64,000 nucleotides of DNA from Rosa chinensis. Taxonomy: Eukaryota > Streptophyta > Magnoliopsida > Rosales > Rosaceae. The position numbers and the translations under genes were made by a program. Shown piece after piece: positions 13,144 through 24,564 of the stretch. A model generated the notes under the pieces. That model was not told where the DNA came from, ran no database searches, and saw only the letters and a program-made list of their open reading frames with translations. The stretch lies in NCBI RefSeq assembly GCF_002994745.2, contig NC_037092.1, positions 25,197,001 through 25,261,000 of the forward strand. The letters run 5' to 3'. Position 1 is the first letter of the stretch. The number at the start of each line of letters is the position of its first letter.

Positions 13144-13566
13144 TATGTAACTTTTTTTTTTATCAAGAAGAACTTCATTAATAATGAACTGCATACAACG
13201 AGTTTTAGGCCTACATCTCATACACAGAAATATAATGGCAACTAAACTTCACACTGGAACTCTATAATGATTGACTCAAGGGGCCAAAAAAGCCCCGACT
13301 CCAAACTTGCACTACAACTATATGGCAATGACAACAAGCGCAAGAGCAGTGAATCCTTGACATCTCACCTCTCGTCTAGCCAGTACGAACCCTGAAACTA
13401 GACAACTCACTTGTGTCAACACTAACTCGCCACCTAGAGGCCACCTGACCAGATTTTGATCGACCAAGCCTACACTCATTGAGACTTAAACCCGACCAAA
13501 AGGATTGCCGGACATTCAGACCTGGGACTAAAGTAAACCCAACACCGTCACCACCCTATGTAACTT
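13144..13566 (-). mobile_element. Short 5'-truncated LINE with 10-bp TSD
   Basis: Poly(T) at about 13152-13161 begins a 403-bp insert (13154-13556) bounded by tatgtaactt at 13144-13153 and 13557-13566. The sequence after the T-run (caagaagaacttcattaata) resembles other LINE 3' ends in this window. Orientation is minus. No coding domain remains. Confidence 0.7.
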
Positions 13567-14236
13567 AATGACATTTAAGTTTCAGCAATATCTAACGAGG
13601 ACCATTCTATTTTTTTTTTTTTTAAATATCGACAATATAATTGATAATGTGGTACTTGTCACATTTAACTCTTTTAAGAGCAACTCCAACAGGTTTCCTT
13701 TAATTTCTTTATAATAGAGAAACAAAAGTAAAAGATTTAGCATCTTTTTCTTCTCCAACTCCAACAGATTCCCTATTTTACAGCAATCTAAAAAATTTCC
13801 ATATTCTTCCTTAAAATTTTAGAGATTGCTGTAAATATAGGAAATTTGGTTCTCTTTTTCCTCACTTTCCCTAAAATAGGGATAGTTATGGAGAATCTGT
13901 TGGAGCAAAAGATGTTTATTTTGGGTGCAGCTATTGTCACCCAACCATTTTCTTTGTTCACCCTACTTGTTCATTACACCCTACATTTTAATTTTAATTA
14001 TTAAATTTACTTATTTAACCCATTTCTTTTTTTAAGAATATCCTTATATGACATATCCAATTAAAAAATAAATATTTTTAGCAAAAATCTCTCATTTAAT
14101 TTATACTCATAAAAAAAAAATTATTAAAGTTTCCTAATAAAATCATAATATGATTTACTCCCATTTGTTTTAACTTTTTCTTTCAATTTCAATCTATGTA
14201 AAAAGATTAGTAAATTTACAACTATGATCAATGAAG

Positions 14237-14307
14237 AAGAGATTGATTGGTTTCAAATTGGCTTTTCCTCCCTCACCCTGCTTCAAAAAAAAAAAAAGAG
14301 ATTGATT
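14237..14307 (+). mobile_element. Micro-retroposon, 47 nt, with 12-bp TSD
   Basis: The insert 14249-14295 ends in ctgcttc plus poly(A) and is bounded by aagagattgatt at 14237-14248 and 14296-14307. This is the signature of an extremely 5'-truncated LINE or SINE. It lies inside the middle nested DNA element. Confidence 0.65.
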
Positions 14308-14522
14308 TTTTCTTCTTCGTGTTTTAAATTTTTACTTTTGGTGTTCACAAAGAATATTGCAAAGATTTTGATGAAGTTAAAGGTAATGATTTTGTGAATT
14401 GAATAATGAATTAACGATTAGGAGGCAACAAAAAGACAAAAAAATAGTAATAAATTCAAATTTGGGTGGAGAAGATAAAGATTAATGTTATGAATTAAAT
14501 AGTCTTTGTATTTAATTAATAC

Positions 14523-14554
<32 letters not shown>

Positions 14555-14672
14555 TTACATATTTGGATTTTAGAAAATTAATGTACTTATTAGTCATTTT
14601 GCACTTGGGTAATATTGTTTTTCAATAATTCAAATATTTGTATGGTGAACTAAGAAAATAGTAGGGTGGCAA

Positions 14673-15555
14673 TTGCTGCACGAGAGTTTCTATTGAGACC
14701 TCCAAATCTGCTCACTTGACCTCACTCTATTATGAATTATTAAATTACATATATAACCTACTATAAAATGACTATTAAGGACAATAATTATACAAAAAAA
14801 AAAGGTTATATTTATTTTCTCTAGACTTTCCAATTCAATAATATTAGATTGCATTCTTTATTATTTTCCCTATTTATTTTAATTTTCCAATTTCACTACA
14901 TACTCATTAAAGCATTCATATATATATATATATATTAAGAAATAAAACTATGATTAAGATAAAAATGTATGATATGTATATTGAACGCATATTGGTTAGG
15001 GAGAACAAAATAAATTGTATTATGCCCTAAATCTAAATCTATCCATTATATTTGTAAAAAGAAGAAGAAGAAAAAAAGAACTAGCAAATAAAAATAAATA
15101 AAAAATATTTAAATAATTAATCAAGAGGTACAGAAAATAGAGAAACATTAAGAAAAAATTATTAATCTTTATTTTTTTTTTAACAGCCAAAAAAGAAAAA
15201 GTAAATAAAAAAAATCACATAATAGTTCATGTTATTTTATTTTTATTAATTTTTCAAACTCAATACCTTGTGTTTGATTTTTTTTTTATTGGATAAGAGA
15301 TTTATGTTGTCTGATTAAGAAATGGAAATGCAATTAAGATTTATAGAGTAATTAAATCATTGAAATGACTAAGTTTTTTTTTATTATAAAGATCTTAGTT
15401 TGTTTGTAAATTAATTATATGAGTGAGGTTATTTGAGGAATTTTAGTGAGGTTTAATGAGTAAATGTAGTATTTGAAAATTTGATGGGAGGTGTAAAAAG
15501 CATAGAGGTCAAGTGAGCAAATTTGGAGGTTCCAATAGAAAAACTCTTGCTGCAC
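14673..15555. mobile_element. Mutator-like non-autonomous element with 9-bp TSD (innermost)
   Basis: The segment 14682-15546 is 865 bp and is flanked by a perfect 9-bp duplication, ttgctgcac, at 14673-14681 and 15547-15555. Its ends are about 42-bp inverted repeats with few mismatches, beginning gagagtttctattgagacc on the left and the complement of ggttccaatagaaaaactc on the right. A 9-bp duplication with long terminal repeats identifies a Mutator-like element. The interior is AT-rich and non-coding. Confidence 0.85.
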
Positions 15556-15661
15556 CCTTTATTTTTCCCTAAAGTAGAGAAAAATCAAAATATGGGGAAA
15601 CTGTTGGAGTTGCTCTAAATCAATGCTAAAAAAAAAAAACCAAGTGATCACCCAAAAATAG

Positions 15662-15765
15662 CACTAAATAGTCCAGTACCATTTGGTTTAATGGTATAGT
15701 CTCTTATTCGTGAGTAAGAGATTGTGAGTTCGGAAAGAAAAAAAACAAAAAAAAACCACTAAATA
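15662..15765 (+). mobile_element. Tiny tRNA-derived SINE (86 bp) with 9-bp TSD
   Basis: The insert 15671-15756 holds a tRNA-like head, with an A-box-like tggtttaatggtatagtctc and a B-box-like gattgtgagttcgga, followed directly by an A-rich tail. It is bounded by cactaaata at 15662-15670 and 15757-15765. It has almost no body between head and tail. Confidence 0.65.
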
Positions 15766-16250
15766 CCAATTACTTTTTTAGCTTGTTGGTAATGCAGTCT
15801 CCCTTTTCCTAAGGTATCAATGGTGGGAGAGAATCGCTCTGGTTTCTTGCACATTTTCAACTTGCAGAAGTAAATCCCACACTAGATGGAGTGCGTGTTT
15901 AGTTAGAACTAGGCTTCGTGTAGGTTTTAGTTGTAATTTTTTTTTTTTCCTTTCATGTTAATGAAAAAGTTCATCTTAGAATAAAAAGAATTATTTGCGG
16001 ACATTAACAAGAAAAAAGAAAAGAAAAATAAGGTAGAGGAAAGACACTAAAACAGGTCCCAAAAATGCCATGTAAATGAGAGAAAAAAAGGTGGTCTGGA
16101 AAAAGGAAATAGAAGAAGAAGCGTGAAAAAGACAGAAGGGAAAATGAGAGAAAAGAAAAGATGACGTTGTTTCTTTCAAGTGAAGGCAGAGAGACGACGG
16201 CGACGGGTGGTGGGGTCACTTTCGAAAGGCGTGGGTGGTCAGTGGTGGCA

Positions 16251-16260
16251 TATAAATATA
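16251..16260 (+). promoter_or_regulatory. Probable TATA box of the TCP gene
   Basis: TATAAATATA lies about 1.18 kb before the TCP start codon and is followed at 16431 by ggtttagggtt, a telo-box-like motif common in plant leaders. The leader would be long and may be spliced. Inferred from sequence only. Confidence 0.45.
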
Positions 16261-17437
16261 TAACCAAAGGATCTAATGTCTACCCATAGCATCCTTATTT
16301 GCAGACTAGTCTACTCTAGCTCTCATCCCTTTTCAGCCAGCTAGCTCCAAACCAAAACCCCAACGGTTCTAACCTCTATCCCCCAAGTAAAACCCAGAAC
16401 CTTATTTTACTTCATGCTTTGGGGTTTGGGGTTTAGGGTTAAAACTTAAAGCAGCAGAGAGAGAAGGGTGAGGTTTGGATTGAGTTACGGACGTGGAGTT
16501 TGGGTAAATTAGTTTGTTACTGAACCGAGTTCTCTACTGGACTTGGCGTCTTGTTGTTTAGATAATAGTTACAAAGAGAGACAGACGCAATGATATGATG
16601 AGATCACAGAGATCTTTAATCCTCTTTCTGACCAAACACTGCCACCCTTACCACTGGCATCATCAACCTCTCCTATAGGCCAACGAAGTATTTCTCTCTT
16701 GTCTCCTCCATTTCCTATTCTGCCCTTCTCTCTCCTTTCTCTCTCAAAGATTGAAAATTTTTCCAACACGGCTTAGTTTGATTTTTGAAATTGGGATTTG
16801 GGTTTCTGTCTGTCTGGGTTTGCCTGCTCAGCTTTGAACTGGGGGCAGCACAGTGAGAGAGATCGAAAGAGAGGGATAGTAACTCATTTCCATCACATGC
16901 TAACCAGACTTCTTATTTGGTGAAAGTGCCAGAGCTGAAGCTGAGCCATCATCAAAAGTACACCCAAAACTTGTGTGATGGGTTAGCCCGGCGACAGAGC
17001 TGGTTTAGCCTTCTCTCTTCTTCTTCTCTAAGCTCAGCTTTGGCTTCTGGTGGTGGTTTTGTTTTGTGTGATATGGAACTGAAACTATTGAATGGCAGAG
17101 CCTTTTGCTATCTGCAGGTTTCAGAAATCCCAGAACACCAGCTGGAGATCATCATCATCATCAACATCAGAAAAAGCATTAGGCAAATTGAGAGCTGGGA
17201 AAGTAGAAATTCAGAAACCCAATAAGCAAAAGTTGATTCTTGTTGTAGCTAAAAATAAGTCTAGGTCTAGTACTACTCCTCCCGCTGCTGCTACTGTTCC
17301 ATTAAAAGCTGGAAAAGGAAACTCACAGGCCCTTGACTCTGGATCCTCAAGGGAGCCATTACCATTTCCAGTACCCTCATTCTTCTACTTCAACCACCGC
17401 TTTCGGAGAACCCACCATCGAATATGCAGGAAGAAAA

Positions 17438-18754
17438 ATGGGGGAGAGCCACAACAACCTCCACCACCGCGCAACGACGTCGTCCTCCGCTGCTTCTCGA
17501 TTGGGTTTGGGGATAAGGACTGCTTCTTCCTCCACCACCAGCGAGATCGTGGAGGCTCGAGGCCACATTCTAAGGGCCACCGGCCGCAAGGACCGCCACA
17601 GCAAGGTGCAGACCGCCAAAGGCCCCAGGGACCGCCGCGTCCGGCTGGCCGCGCACACCGCCATTCAATTCTACGACGTGCAGGACCGGCTAGGATACGA
17701 CCGGCCCAGCAAGGCCGTCGATTGGCTCATCAGGAAAGCCAAGGCCGCAATAGACGAGCTCGACGAGCTGCCGCCGTGGAATCCGAACTCAATTTCTGTT
17801 CAGACGACATCTTCTCCGACGGTGCCCATATCCGTGGCGCAGGACACGCAGAACGCGAGACTCCATTTCTCGATGGTGGAGGCTCCGAGTTCTTTGTCTG
17901 CTAATCGGAGAGGCGCAATGGTGGGTAGCAGCGGAGTGGCGGAGCTGGTGAATCAGAACAGCTCGAATTTTCTGCCGCCGTCGATGGACTCGGACTCAAT
18001 TGCAGATACTATCAAGTCTTTCTTCCCAATGGGTGCGGCGACGGCGGCCGAAACGCAGTCGTTTCACCCCGCCAGCTACCCGCCGGATTTGCTGTCCAGA
18101 ACCAGCAGCCAGAGCCAAGATCTGCGACTGTCTCTCCACTCTTTCCAAGACCCAATTCTTCTCCACCACCACCACCAAGCTCATCATCATCATCATCAGA
18201 CCCATCACGAAAATGAGCAAGCTTTTCTTACACCAAACCATCTCGGGTTTGATAGCTCCGCCGCCACGTGGACAGAGCACCACCAGCAACAGCAGCAGCA
18301 GCAGCAGGCGGAGCTCAACAGGTTCCAGAGAATGGTGACTTGGAACAATGCGGGTGGTGATAGCAACAACAACAACAACAGCAGCAGCGGTGGTGGAGTT
18401 GAGTTTACATTCAACTCGCAACCGCAGACTCAATCGCAGTCGCCGACTCTGCAGCCGTTCTTGTTCGGCCAAAACCAGTTCTTTTCTTCACAGAGGGGAC
18501 CCCTTCAGTCCAGTAACACGCCTTCGGTTCATGCCTGGATCGACCACAACGACCTTTCGGACCATCAACATCAGATGGCGCCGTCAATCCATAGCCACCA
18601 TCATCATCATCATCAACAGTCTTCCATTTCCAGCATGGGATTCGCCTCCGGCGGATTCTCCGGCTTCCACATTCCGGCACGAATCCAGGGCGAGGAGGAG
18701 CACGACGGCATCTCAGACAAGCCGTCCTCTGCTTCCTCCAATTCTCGCCATTGA
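17438..18754 (+). CDS. TCP4: CIN-type (class II) TCP transcription factor, TCP3/TCP4-like
   Basis: This encodes a predicted 438-aa nuclear transcription factor of the CINCINNATA clade. In Arabidopsis such proteins drive the switch from cell division to differentiation in leaves and petals. The non-canonical bHLH TCP domain lies at about residues 51-112: [20 protein letters not shown], then [20 protein letters not shown], then [21 protein letters not shown] conserved C-terminal block ([19 protein letters not shown]) fits the TCP4 group. Low-complexity His, Gln and Asn tracts fill the middle. The start is the ATG at 17438 in a good context (aaaatggggg); the frame is open upstream to 17333 but has no ATG there. 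A single coding exon is usual for the clade. The coding region carries a miR319 site. An intron in the 3' untranslated region is plausible at 18789-18904 (GT...AG). The family call is certain; TCP3 versus TCP4 orthology is not settled. Confidence 0.95.
   Translation: MGESHNNLHHRATTSSSAASRLGLGIRTASSSTTSEIVEARGHILRATGRKDRHSKVQTAKGPRDRRVRLAAHTAIQFYDVQDRLGYDRPSKAVDWLIRKAKAAIDELDELPPWNPNSISVQTTSSPTVPISVAQDTQNARLHFSMVEAPSSLSANRRGAMVGSSGVAELVNQNSSNFLPPSMDSDSIADTIKSFFPMGAATAAETQSFHPASYPPDLLSRTSSQSQDLRLSLHSFQDPILLHHHHQAHHHHHQTHHENEQAFLTPNHLGFDSSAATWTEHHQQQQQQQQAELNRFQRMVTWNNAGGDSNNNNNSSSGGGVEFTFNSQPQTQSQSPTLQPFLFGQNQFFSSQRGPLQSSNTPSVHAWIDHNDLSDHQHQMAPSIHSHHHHHHQQSSISSMGFASGGFSGFHIPARIQGEEEHDGISDKPSSASSNSRH
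18493..18513 (+). promoter_or_regulatory. miR319 target site in the TCP coding region
   Basis: GAGGGGACCCCTTCAG then TCCAG matches the site conserved in miR319-regulated TCP mRNAs and encodes QRGPLQS. Pairing to the miR319 5' region is nearly complete, with the usual mismatches in the 3' half of the small RNA. miR319-guided cleavage of the transcript is therefore expected. Confidence 0.9.
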
Positions 18755-19300
18755 ATCGAAACACTGAACTTCTCTCTCACTCTCAAAGGTACTTTATATC
18801 TTTAGAAAGTTTCGTTCAATTATTCTTCTCATCCGAGTTTCCTTATTTAGCAACAATTTTACACATTTGTTTACTCGTTTGCTTGATTTTTTATTTTATT
18901 TCAGGCTTATTCTATCTTCCAGAGGATGATAAAGGAGATAGCTGTTGATGCGAATTCACAAAGCTAGAGAGAAGATTTCCCGGTCACTTCGATTTCAATG
19001 GCGTGTGTACTACGTAGACCTTGGGAGGAAGAAATCTGTGTTCGTTTTCGGGTTTTCTTCCGTTCCCTTGGTTCGTTTATCTTACCTTCTGTTTCATCAG
19101 TTGCTTTTGTTATGTTGTTGTAGCTATGTTTTCCTTGTTTGAGTTGAGCTCTTAAAGCCTAAACTCTGCTTAGTTTTTGTTGGGTTTGTTTTGTGTTTCT
19201 GGCTTTTAGCTTGAGATTACCATGCTGTTGTTTGTTATATGTTCATTTCTAGAGTTTAATGAAACTTTTGTGCTTTAATTTCATTCCTCCAACCAGAATC
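18755..19300 (+). other. TCP 3' untranslated region with probable intron
   Basis: After the stop codon, caaag|gtactt at 18788/18789 and tttcag|gctt at 18904/18905 form a plausible 116-base intron. T-rich sequence with atgaaa/tttaat motifs near 19255-19285 could support polyadenylation. Confidence 0.45.
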
Positions 19301-22290
19301 TTCATATTTAATATTGCTTTGAATACTTAAAACAACCCTATAAGATCACCAAATATGGAACTTGTAGAGTTTTTATAGTTTGATTTGAAAGGTCTTTGTT
19401 CTTCCTTTGTTCCAAATATGAGAGAAAAATAGATAGGAGATAGGGGCTTCTTCCCCGACTGACTTAGAAATAGCAAATTTTTTGTGATGTGGGTGAAAGA
19501 GAGATTTTAGGGTCCCTATTTGTGATTTGTTTTTGTTATTTACTAAACTTTTCACTGAAAAGGGTCAGGCCCGGTAGCTCAAACCCTAAGCATAAAAAAA
19601 TTGAAAGAGAATGTATCTCTATCAAAGCTCTGGTCTGGTTTATGGAGTCAAACTAAAAGTCATTTTCCATAAACAGTATATATTGTTGGAGATTGAGCAG
19701 ACCAGTAGCTCACAAGTCACAACCTCAAGTTAAGTTTTCCCAATCTGCAAAATTAGGAAATTTCCCAACTGAAAAAAGCATGGTTTCCTTTTCTCTTTTG
19801 ATATTGCAGTCAAAGTGAAATCTTCAGAACCCATTTTACCCAATATAGTGTCAGTGAAGATGGTCCTGTCTGAATGTTGTTGACTTGTAGAAGAAGAAGA
19901 ATCACTGTCAACAAACCCACCCTGAACCCCATTTTACTGGTAGAGATATAGAATTTATTCATCTGGCTCCAGTTAGTTCAACCATTGCCCTACATCTTTA
20001 TTTTGCTGCATATCTATAGGAAGACAGAGGCTTTTGTTTTTTTTTTTTTGGAAAATGACTTGAAGAGGCTGTAAATCTGGAAATTACTTTGATTGTTTGA
20101 CCTATAAGATCAGATTTTGAAAGAATCTAAGGGTCGTGGTCTGTAACTCTGTATGAGATCTGTAATAAGTACAGGGAGGGAGAGAGAGAGAGAGAGAGAG
20201 AGCAACTGGGGGGGCCGAGTCCATCTGCTCCAGGAGGAGGAGGAGGTAGAGGCATGAACAAAAACAACACAAATACTCAATTATGGGGAATACAATACAT
20301 GCACAGAACAGATGGACAGATACCACCAATAACTACTAGTACTTGCCCATCTGTCTATGGTCCCCTACAATCCCTCCTGTAAATCTCAGTGCTCTCCTCT
20401 TGCTCATAAAAATCTTTAGGAGTGAGTAGCTGGAAACTACTTTGTTTCTTCTTTATTTTTCCCTCGCCATACCTCCAAGATAAAAAGCATCTAGAGCTTC
20501 CATTGAGATTGAGATTGAGATGGTGACATTTTCATTACGGTTGCTGGTATTTTAGTGGAGCGTGCAAGAGAATATTGAGATATTAAGAAAGAGGGGATTC
20601 GAACTCAAACAGAGTAATATGCTCTTATTTAGTAGAGCTACAATACGAGGTTGTGAAGAGGGTTGAAGACAAAAAAGAGAAGAAGATTCGAGATTAATTA
20701 TCTAATATAAGTTTGACAATAATGAATAATCAATACATTTTTCATTTGTAAGTGACAAGTTAATTATACAGTGGTGAATCTAATATGTTATCTGATTAGT
20801 ATTGTAAGATGAGAGCTCATCTTTTCCCCTGCATGGTGGCTTTGTGCTCCACAGCTTTTCAGCCCATCATCAACCCCACATTCCACAGCCTTTTCTTATT
20901 CTTTTGTTAATGTAGCATTAAGAAATCTAATTAGAAATTATAGAATGCACATAATTGAGTTGAGCATTCTCCGTCAGAGCTCAAGGACACACAGAAGGGT
21001 ATATGAATGTTGCACGGGTGAGCATTAAAAACTGAAATTCATTAGGTATTTATTTATATACACATCATAAACTCACACCAGCTACAAACGTACAAAACCA
21101 GAACACTTGAAAATATAATTTTTGTACATTCGAAAGCCATAAGCTGCCGTGGAGTTCCCATCTGAAAATAGTGGGATGATGACAGGTAACTTAGATTTAT
21201 TAGGTCGATTTTGTCGATTTCATTCTCAACTGCATTTCCCAGTAAACGACTTGATTAAACCTTGCTGGTAGATGGGGGCAGTCAGGACACTCACAAATTG
21301 GCTTGAAGTGCTCTTGTAATAGGCTTCTAGTAGTATTTTCTTCGTTGATAGAATCCCAAGTTTTCGATCATCTGGAAGGAGCCTCTGTTGGATTATGTGC
21401 TCACATTAATATTCTTCAAAGCCTTCCCACTTACGCATGGGAAAGACTACATGCATTGGCAATTCAAGTGAACACAACAACTCCAGTGTTGTCTGGCCAA
21501 GAAATTCCAAATATAAACGACAAATGAATTAGCTAATTCTACCTGGTTGGAATAGGCTTTGCTAACTTTGCCTGTTACTTCCTAGTTTCTTTGGATAACC
21601 ATTTTAGTTTCAGGCGTTCTTAGTTTGGTTAATCAAAGTTTAGACACGAATGCTACGAAAGCAAACTTTACGATGAAAGCTGAATAAACAGAGTTATTGG
21701 TTAGATGTCAATACATTCAAGGGCCATTTGACCAGTAATGGCCAAGTAGTAGTATTTCTTAAAGTACTGTCAAGATGAAAATCCAACAACTGTACTGCAA
21801 TTCGCAGACCGCAAAGCCAAATGTTTTTATGATGGTAACATAAGCCACACAGAGAAGAAAAAGGTCATCACAAATTTACAGCATACATAGCAAGAACCCC
21901 TATATACTAATTCAGGCTTCCTGCAGCAACACATCTAGCTGTGTCATGCAAACAGAAGTTTCTGCTATAGTTTTTCTGATTACAATCCAAGTGTTGGGCA
22001 GCAATGGAATTAAAAACAGCCAACCCAGGAAAATCTAGTTTTACTTAGTAATCACCATGATGAGGATGGATAAACTGAATGATTGATAGACATCTCCGTC
22101 ATATATGAATTAATGACAGATTCTTTATTTCAGACGTATCAATCAAACAGAAGAAGAGTCTAGTGAATACTATCTGGAGCTAGCGATCATGGGTACGTAG
22201 CTAACCCTAGCTAATATGTAACATTAACAAGCTAGCTACCTGATCAACCTTTCAGGATATCTCTACTAGATGCTCTTAGGTTTTGAAAGC
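19301..22290. other. Intergenic DNA, no gene seen
   Basis: Only a (GA)n microsatellite at about 20176-20202 and a tRNA-like fragment (gggattcgaactcaaac near 20595), possibly a decayed SINE, stand out. The short frames here have no recognisable product. Confidence 0.6.
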
Positions 22291-22600
22291 TAGGTATTGT
22301 AACATGTACATGTGTGCTCCTCAAGCCGCGTACCCCTAAAAGCAAAACAACCTATATGCAAAGAAAGTTGGAACTCGAAAGACGGGGATAGTTCAGGAAA
22401 ATTTTAAAGAGAAATCAAGACAAGAAACAACTGTGGAAATGTCTCGAAAGGTACTTATGCTTCAAGATTAATTCCGGATTACAATGATGTTTCTGTTTTC
22501 AAAGGTAGGCATTGGAACAAGTATGTACATGTGCTCCTCATGACAAGTACCACTCAAAGAAACCAAAGCAAGACAAGCTACGTGCAAAGAAAGTTGAAGA
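22290..22600. repeat. Local diverged duplication
   Basis: The block at about 22290-22375 (gtacatgtgtgctcctcaag ... tgcaaagaaagttgg) recurs at about 22505-22600 (gtacatgtgctcctcatgac ... tgcaaagaaagttga). It is a short diverged direct duplication upstream of the tRNA gene. Confidence 0.6.
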
Positions 22601-22613
22601 GAAGTTGCAATGT

Positions 22614-22671
22614 ATTTCTGAAGCAATTAATTCTTAAAAGAGTACATTTCTTGACTAATTGCTTCAGAAAT
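22614..22671. repeat. 16-bp perfect inverted repeat (hairpin)
   Basis: atttctgaagcaatta at 22614-22629 and its exact complement at 22656-22671 can form a hairpin with a 26-base loop. Function is unknown. Confidence 0.6.
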
Positions 22672-22853
22672 GTCCCACACATTCCTCGGAGAACGGAAAA
22701 TTGGGATCCCAATTCTTTCAATCGATCAGTTAATTTGGCTGATGATCTGAATCATCTGATGGATGAGTTGGAAGTTTTGGTCTCCCAGGAAAATTTACAG
22801 TTCAGAAACCCATAAAAAACTTTAACTTTTTTAATTCAAAAAGTCGGAAACCA

Positions 22854-22927
22854 TGGTCCCGGCGGGGCTCGAACCCGCGACCTTCGGCTCATAAGACCAA
22901 CGCTCTAACCAACTGAGCTACGGGACC
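22854..22927 (-). tRNA. tRNA-Ile(UAU): tRNA with anticodon UAU (isoleucine)
   Basis: A complete cloverleaf reads on the minus strand. The acceptor stem GGTCCCG pairs with CGGGACC, the D stem GCTC with GAGC, the anticodon stem TTGGT with GCCGA around the loop CTTATGA, and the T stem GCGGG with CCCGC around TTCGAGC. The discriminator A is at 22854. The anticodon is TAT, which reads AUA. There is no intron. The A and B boxes are intact. Downstream on the minus strand, ttttt (about 22839-22843) can end pol III transcription, and caa lies immediately upstream, as in plant tRNA genes. Position 37 is G, where an A would be more usual for a tRNA reading ANN codons. Confidence 0.92.
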
Positions 22928-23521
22928 TTGCTTATTTAATAAATTCATTTAAAATTATTTATGCAAATACACCTTACAATGGACGCAAAATTACTCTGTT
23001 ACTGATTCTAGTCTTTCAAAGGTGTGGGCCAGAGCTGTGAATTTGTGAAGGATCTCGACTAATAAATTATTATTTCGTTAGGGTTAATAAAAACATGATA
23101 CAGTAAATGTGGACAAATGAGCTGCAATGACAGTTCGAAGTACAACTTTTTTTTGGGGACAATACTCCAAGCATAACCAAGATCGCCTTGCGATTTGAAG
23201 GGCTTAAGGCGATATGTAAATCTATGGTGAGGGGTTCAAGTTTGAACTTTTGTTCTTTAACTAATTGATATAAAAAAGCTATCAAATGAATTTAAAAGAA
23301 AAAAATGACCTTATTCCGATGTGTAAGCTAATTATCAACACTGTATGTATTGCAAGAGTCTTAGTTTTGAAGACAAACGTGTCCATGTCTGTGCCTTTTC
23401 AAGTTATTGGTAGCGTATCAGACATGCGACACACTGTCAATCTGAAGTGCATGAAATATTGCTGGAGACTATTATCAATTATGGTTAGAGCATTTCAAAT
23501 GGACTATTTTTGTTTTTTTTA

Positions 23522-24060
23522 ATTATTATTTTTTTTTTATCAAAGAGGGGGTCAATCCATTAATAATAAATGAAGGTTACATTACAAATGAATCACCCGA
23601 ATAACCAGACTACGACAATATTCAGCCATGAAATAAAACTCTAAAGTAAAAACCCTAAAACAATCTAACATAATACAATCCTAAGGTGAAGTTTCAAGTA
23701 ATGAAGTAACCTGACATTACAGGGAAGACTTTGAACATAGTCAAGACCCTTCCCAAATTTATTCATGTTTCCAAAGAATCACCCTACATAGAGGGGGCTT
23801 CCCTAGGCTAAACTAAAAGAAAATGAAAATAAGAGGCCCAACAATCCAACTAGCTGCAGGCCAAGTAATTAAAGACATAGCCTGAATTAAAACAGGGTTC
23901 AAATACAAATTTTTAAACCCAAAAGCAGCAGCAAAGGGGTCCAAACCCTAGCTGCAATCCCACCGTCACCAAGCCAATGGACTCTGTCATCATGCCTACC
24001 ACAGTTGTAAAACCACCGCTGCTGTGAAGACCAACAATACCTATTTTAATAACCCTAAAC
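23522..24060 (-). mobile_element. LINE 3' fragment, minus strand
   Basis: Poly(T) at about 23529-23538 leads into sequence homologous to 3711-4440, sharing gtcaatccatta, gtaacctgacatta and ttattcatgtttcc in order. It is another 5'-truncated copy of the same LINE family. No reading frame survives. Confidence 0.55.
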
Positions 24061-24564
24061 TTAATATCACTGTATATCACTCTAAGGTTTTGTAGACTTA
24101 GCAGTAACTCAAATATCTTCTAAACATTTCCTTTTAGAAGCCAATGACACCAAATACCATACTTACAAGATAGATAATTTTTCTTGAAATATTAGAATTC
24201 AAGTAAACTTAGCAAAATACCTTAGTTCGTATTTCTTGCATACACTCGATATATTTGTTATTATCTAAGACTATTATCTATATTAGTTTTATCATGCATG
24301 TTATATTAATACTAAATATTGCTAACACTTGTATGAATCTTAAGAAAACACTAAGATCCCTTATTAGTTTGAGTAAACGTGTGCGTGTGTGAGATCCAAA
24401 TGCCAATATGTATAGATAGCTAGCTGATATCTTTCCCAACCATCTTACTATTGTTTTTTACTAGTGAACAATTACTCTAACTAGCTAGACTATCAACTCA
24501 CTTTATTATTTGCTTTCGAAAGTCAAATAAAATGGTTGGCAATTGATTTCTAGTGCATGTTTCT

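Larger units (their letters stand above)
13915..15565. mobile_element. Middle nested DNA element with 8-bp TSD
   Basis: The segment 13923-15557 is bounded by tttatttt at 13915-13922 and 15558-15565. Its ends are imperfect inverted repeats: gggtgcagctattgtcaccc at 13923 matches the complement of gggtggcaattgctgcac (14664-14681) plus ccc after the inner element. The similarity continues for about 45 bases. An 8-bp duplication suits the hAT superfamily. No transposase is present. Confidence 0.7.
13675..15618. mobile_element. Harbinger/Tourist-type MITE (outer shell of a nest)
   Basis: Terminal inverted repeats gagcaactccaacag at 13678-13692 and ctgttggagttgctc at 15601-15615 are perfect complements. 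They are flanked by taa at 13675-13677 and 15616-15618, the 3-bp TTA/TAA duplication of PIF/Harbinger elements. Without its inner insertions the element is only about 300 bp. It is non-autonomous. Confidence 0.8.

Noticed and set aside
17092..17904. 270-codon plus frame overlapping the TCP gene, as an independent protein gene
   Set aside because: Its sequence past 17440 is the TCP region read out of frame (Arg/Gly/Pro-rich shadow), and the first part shows no domain. Kept only as a leader question.
17996..18472. Long minus-strand frames opposite the TCP gene (up to 158 codons)
   Set aside because: They are complements of His/Gln/Asn codon repeats and have no independent support.
22531..22815. 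94-codon plus frame next to the tRNA
   Set aside because: It spans the inverted repeat and a duplicated segment, with no domain and no splice or promoter support.
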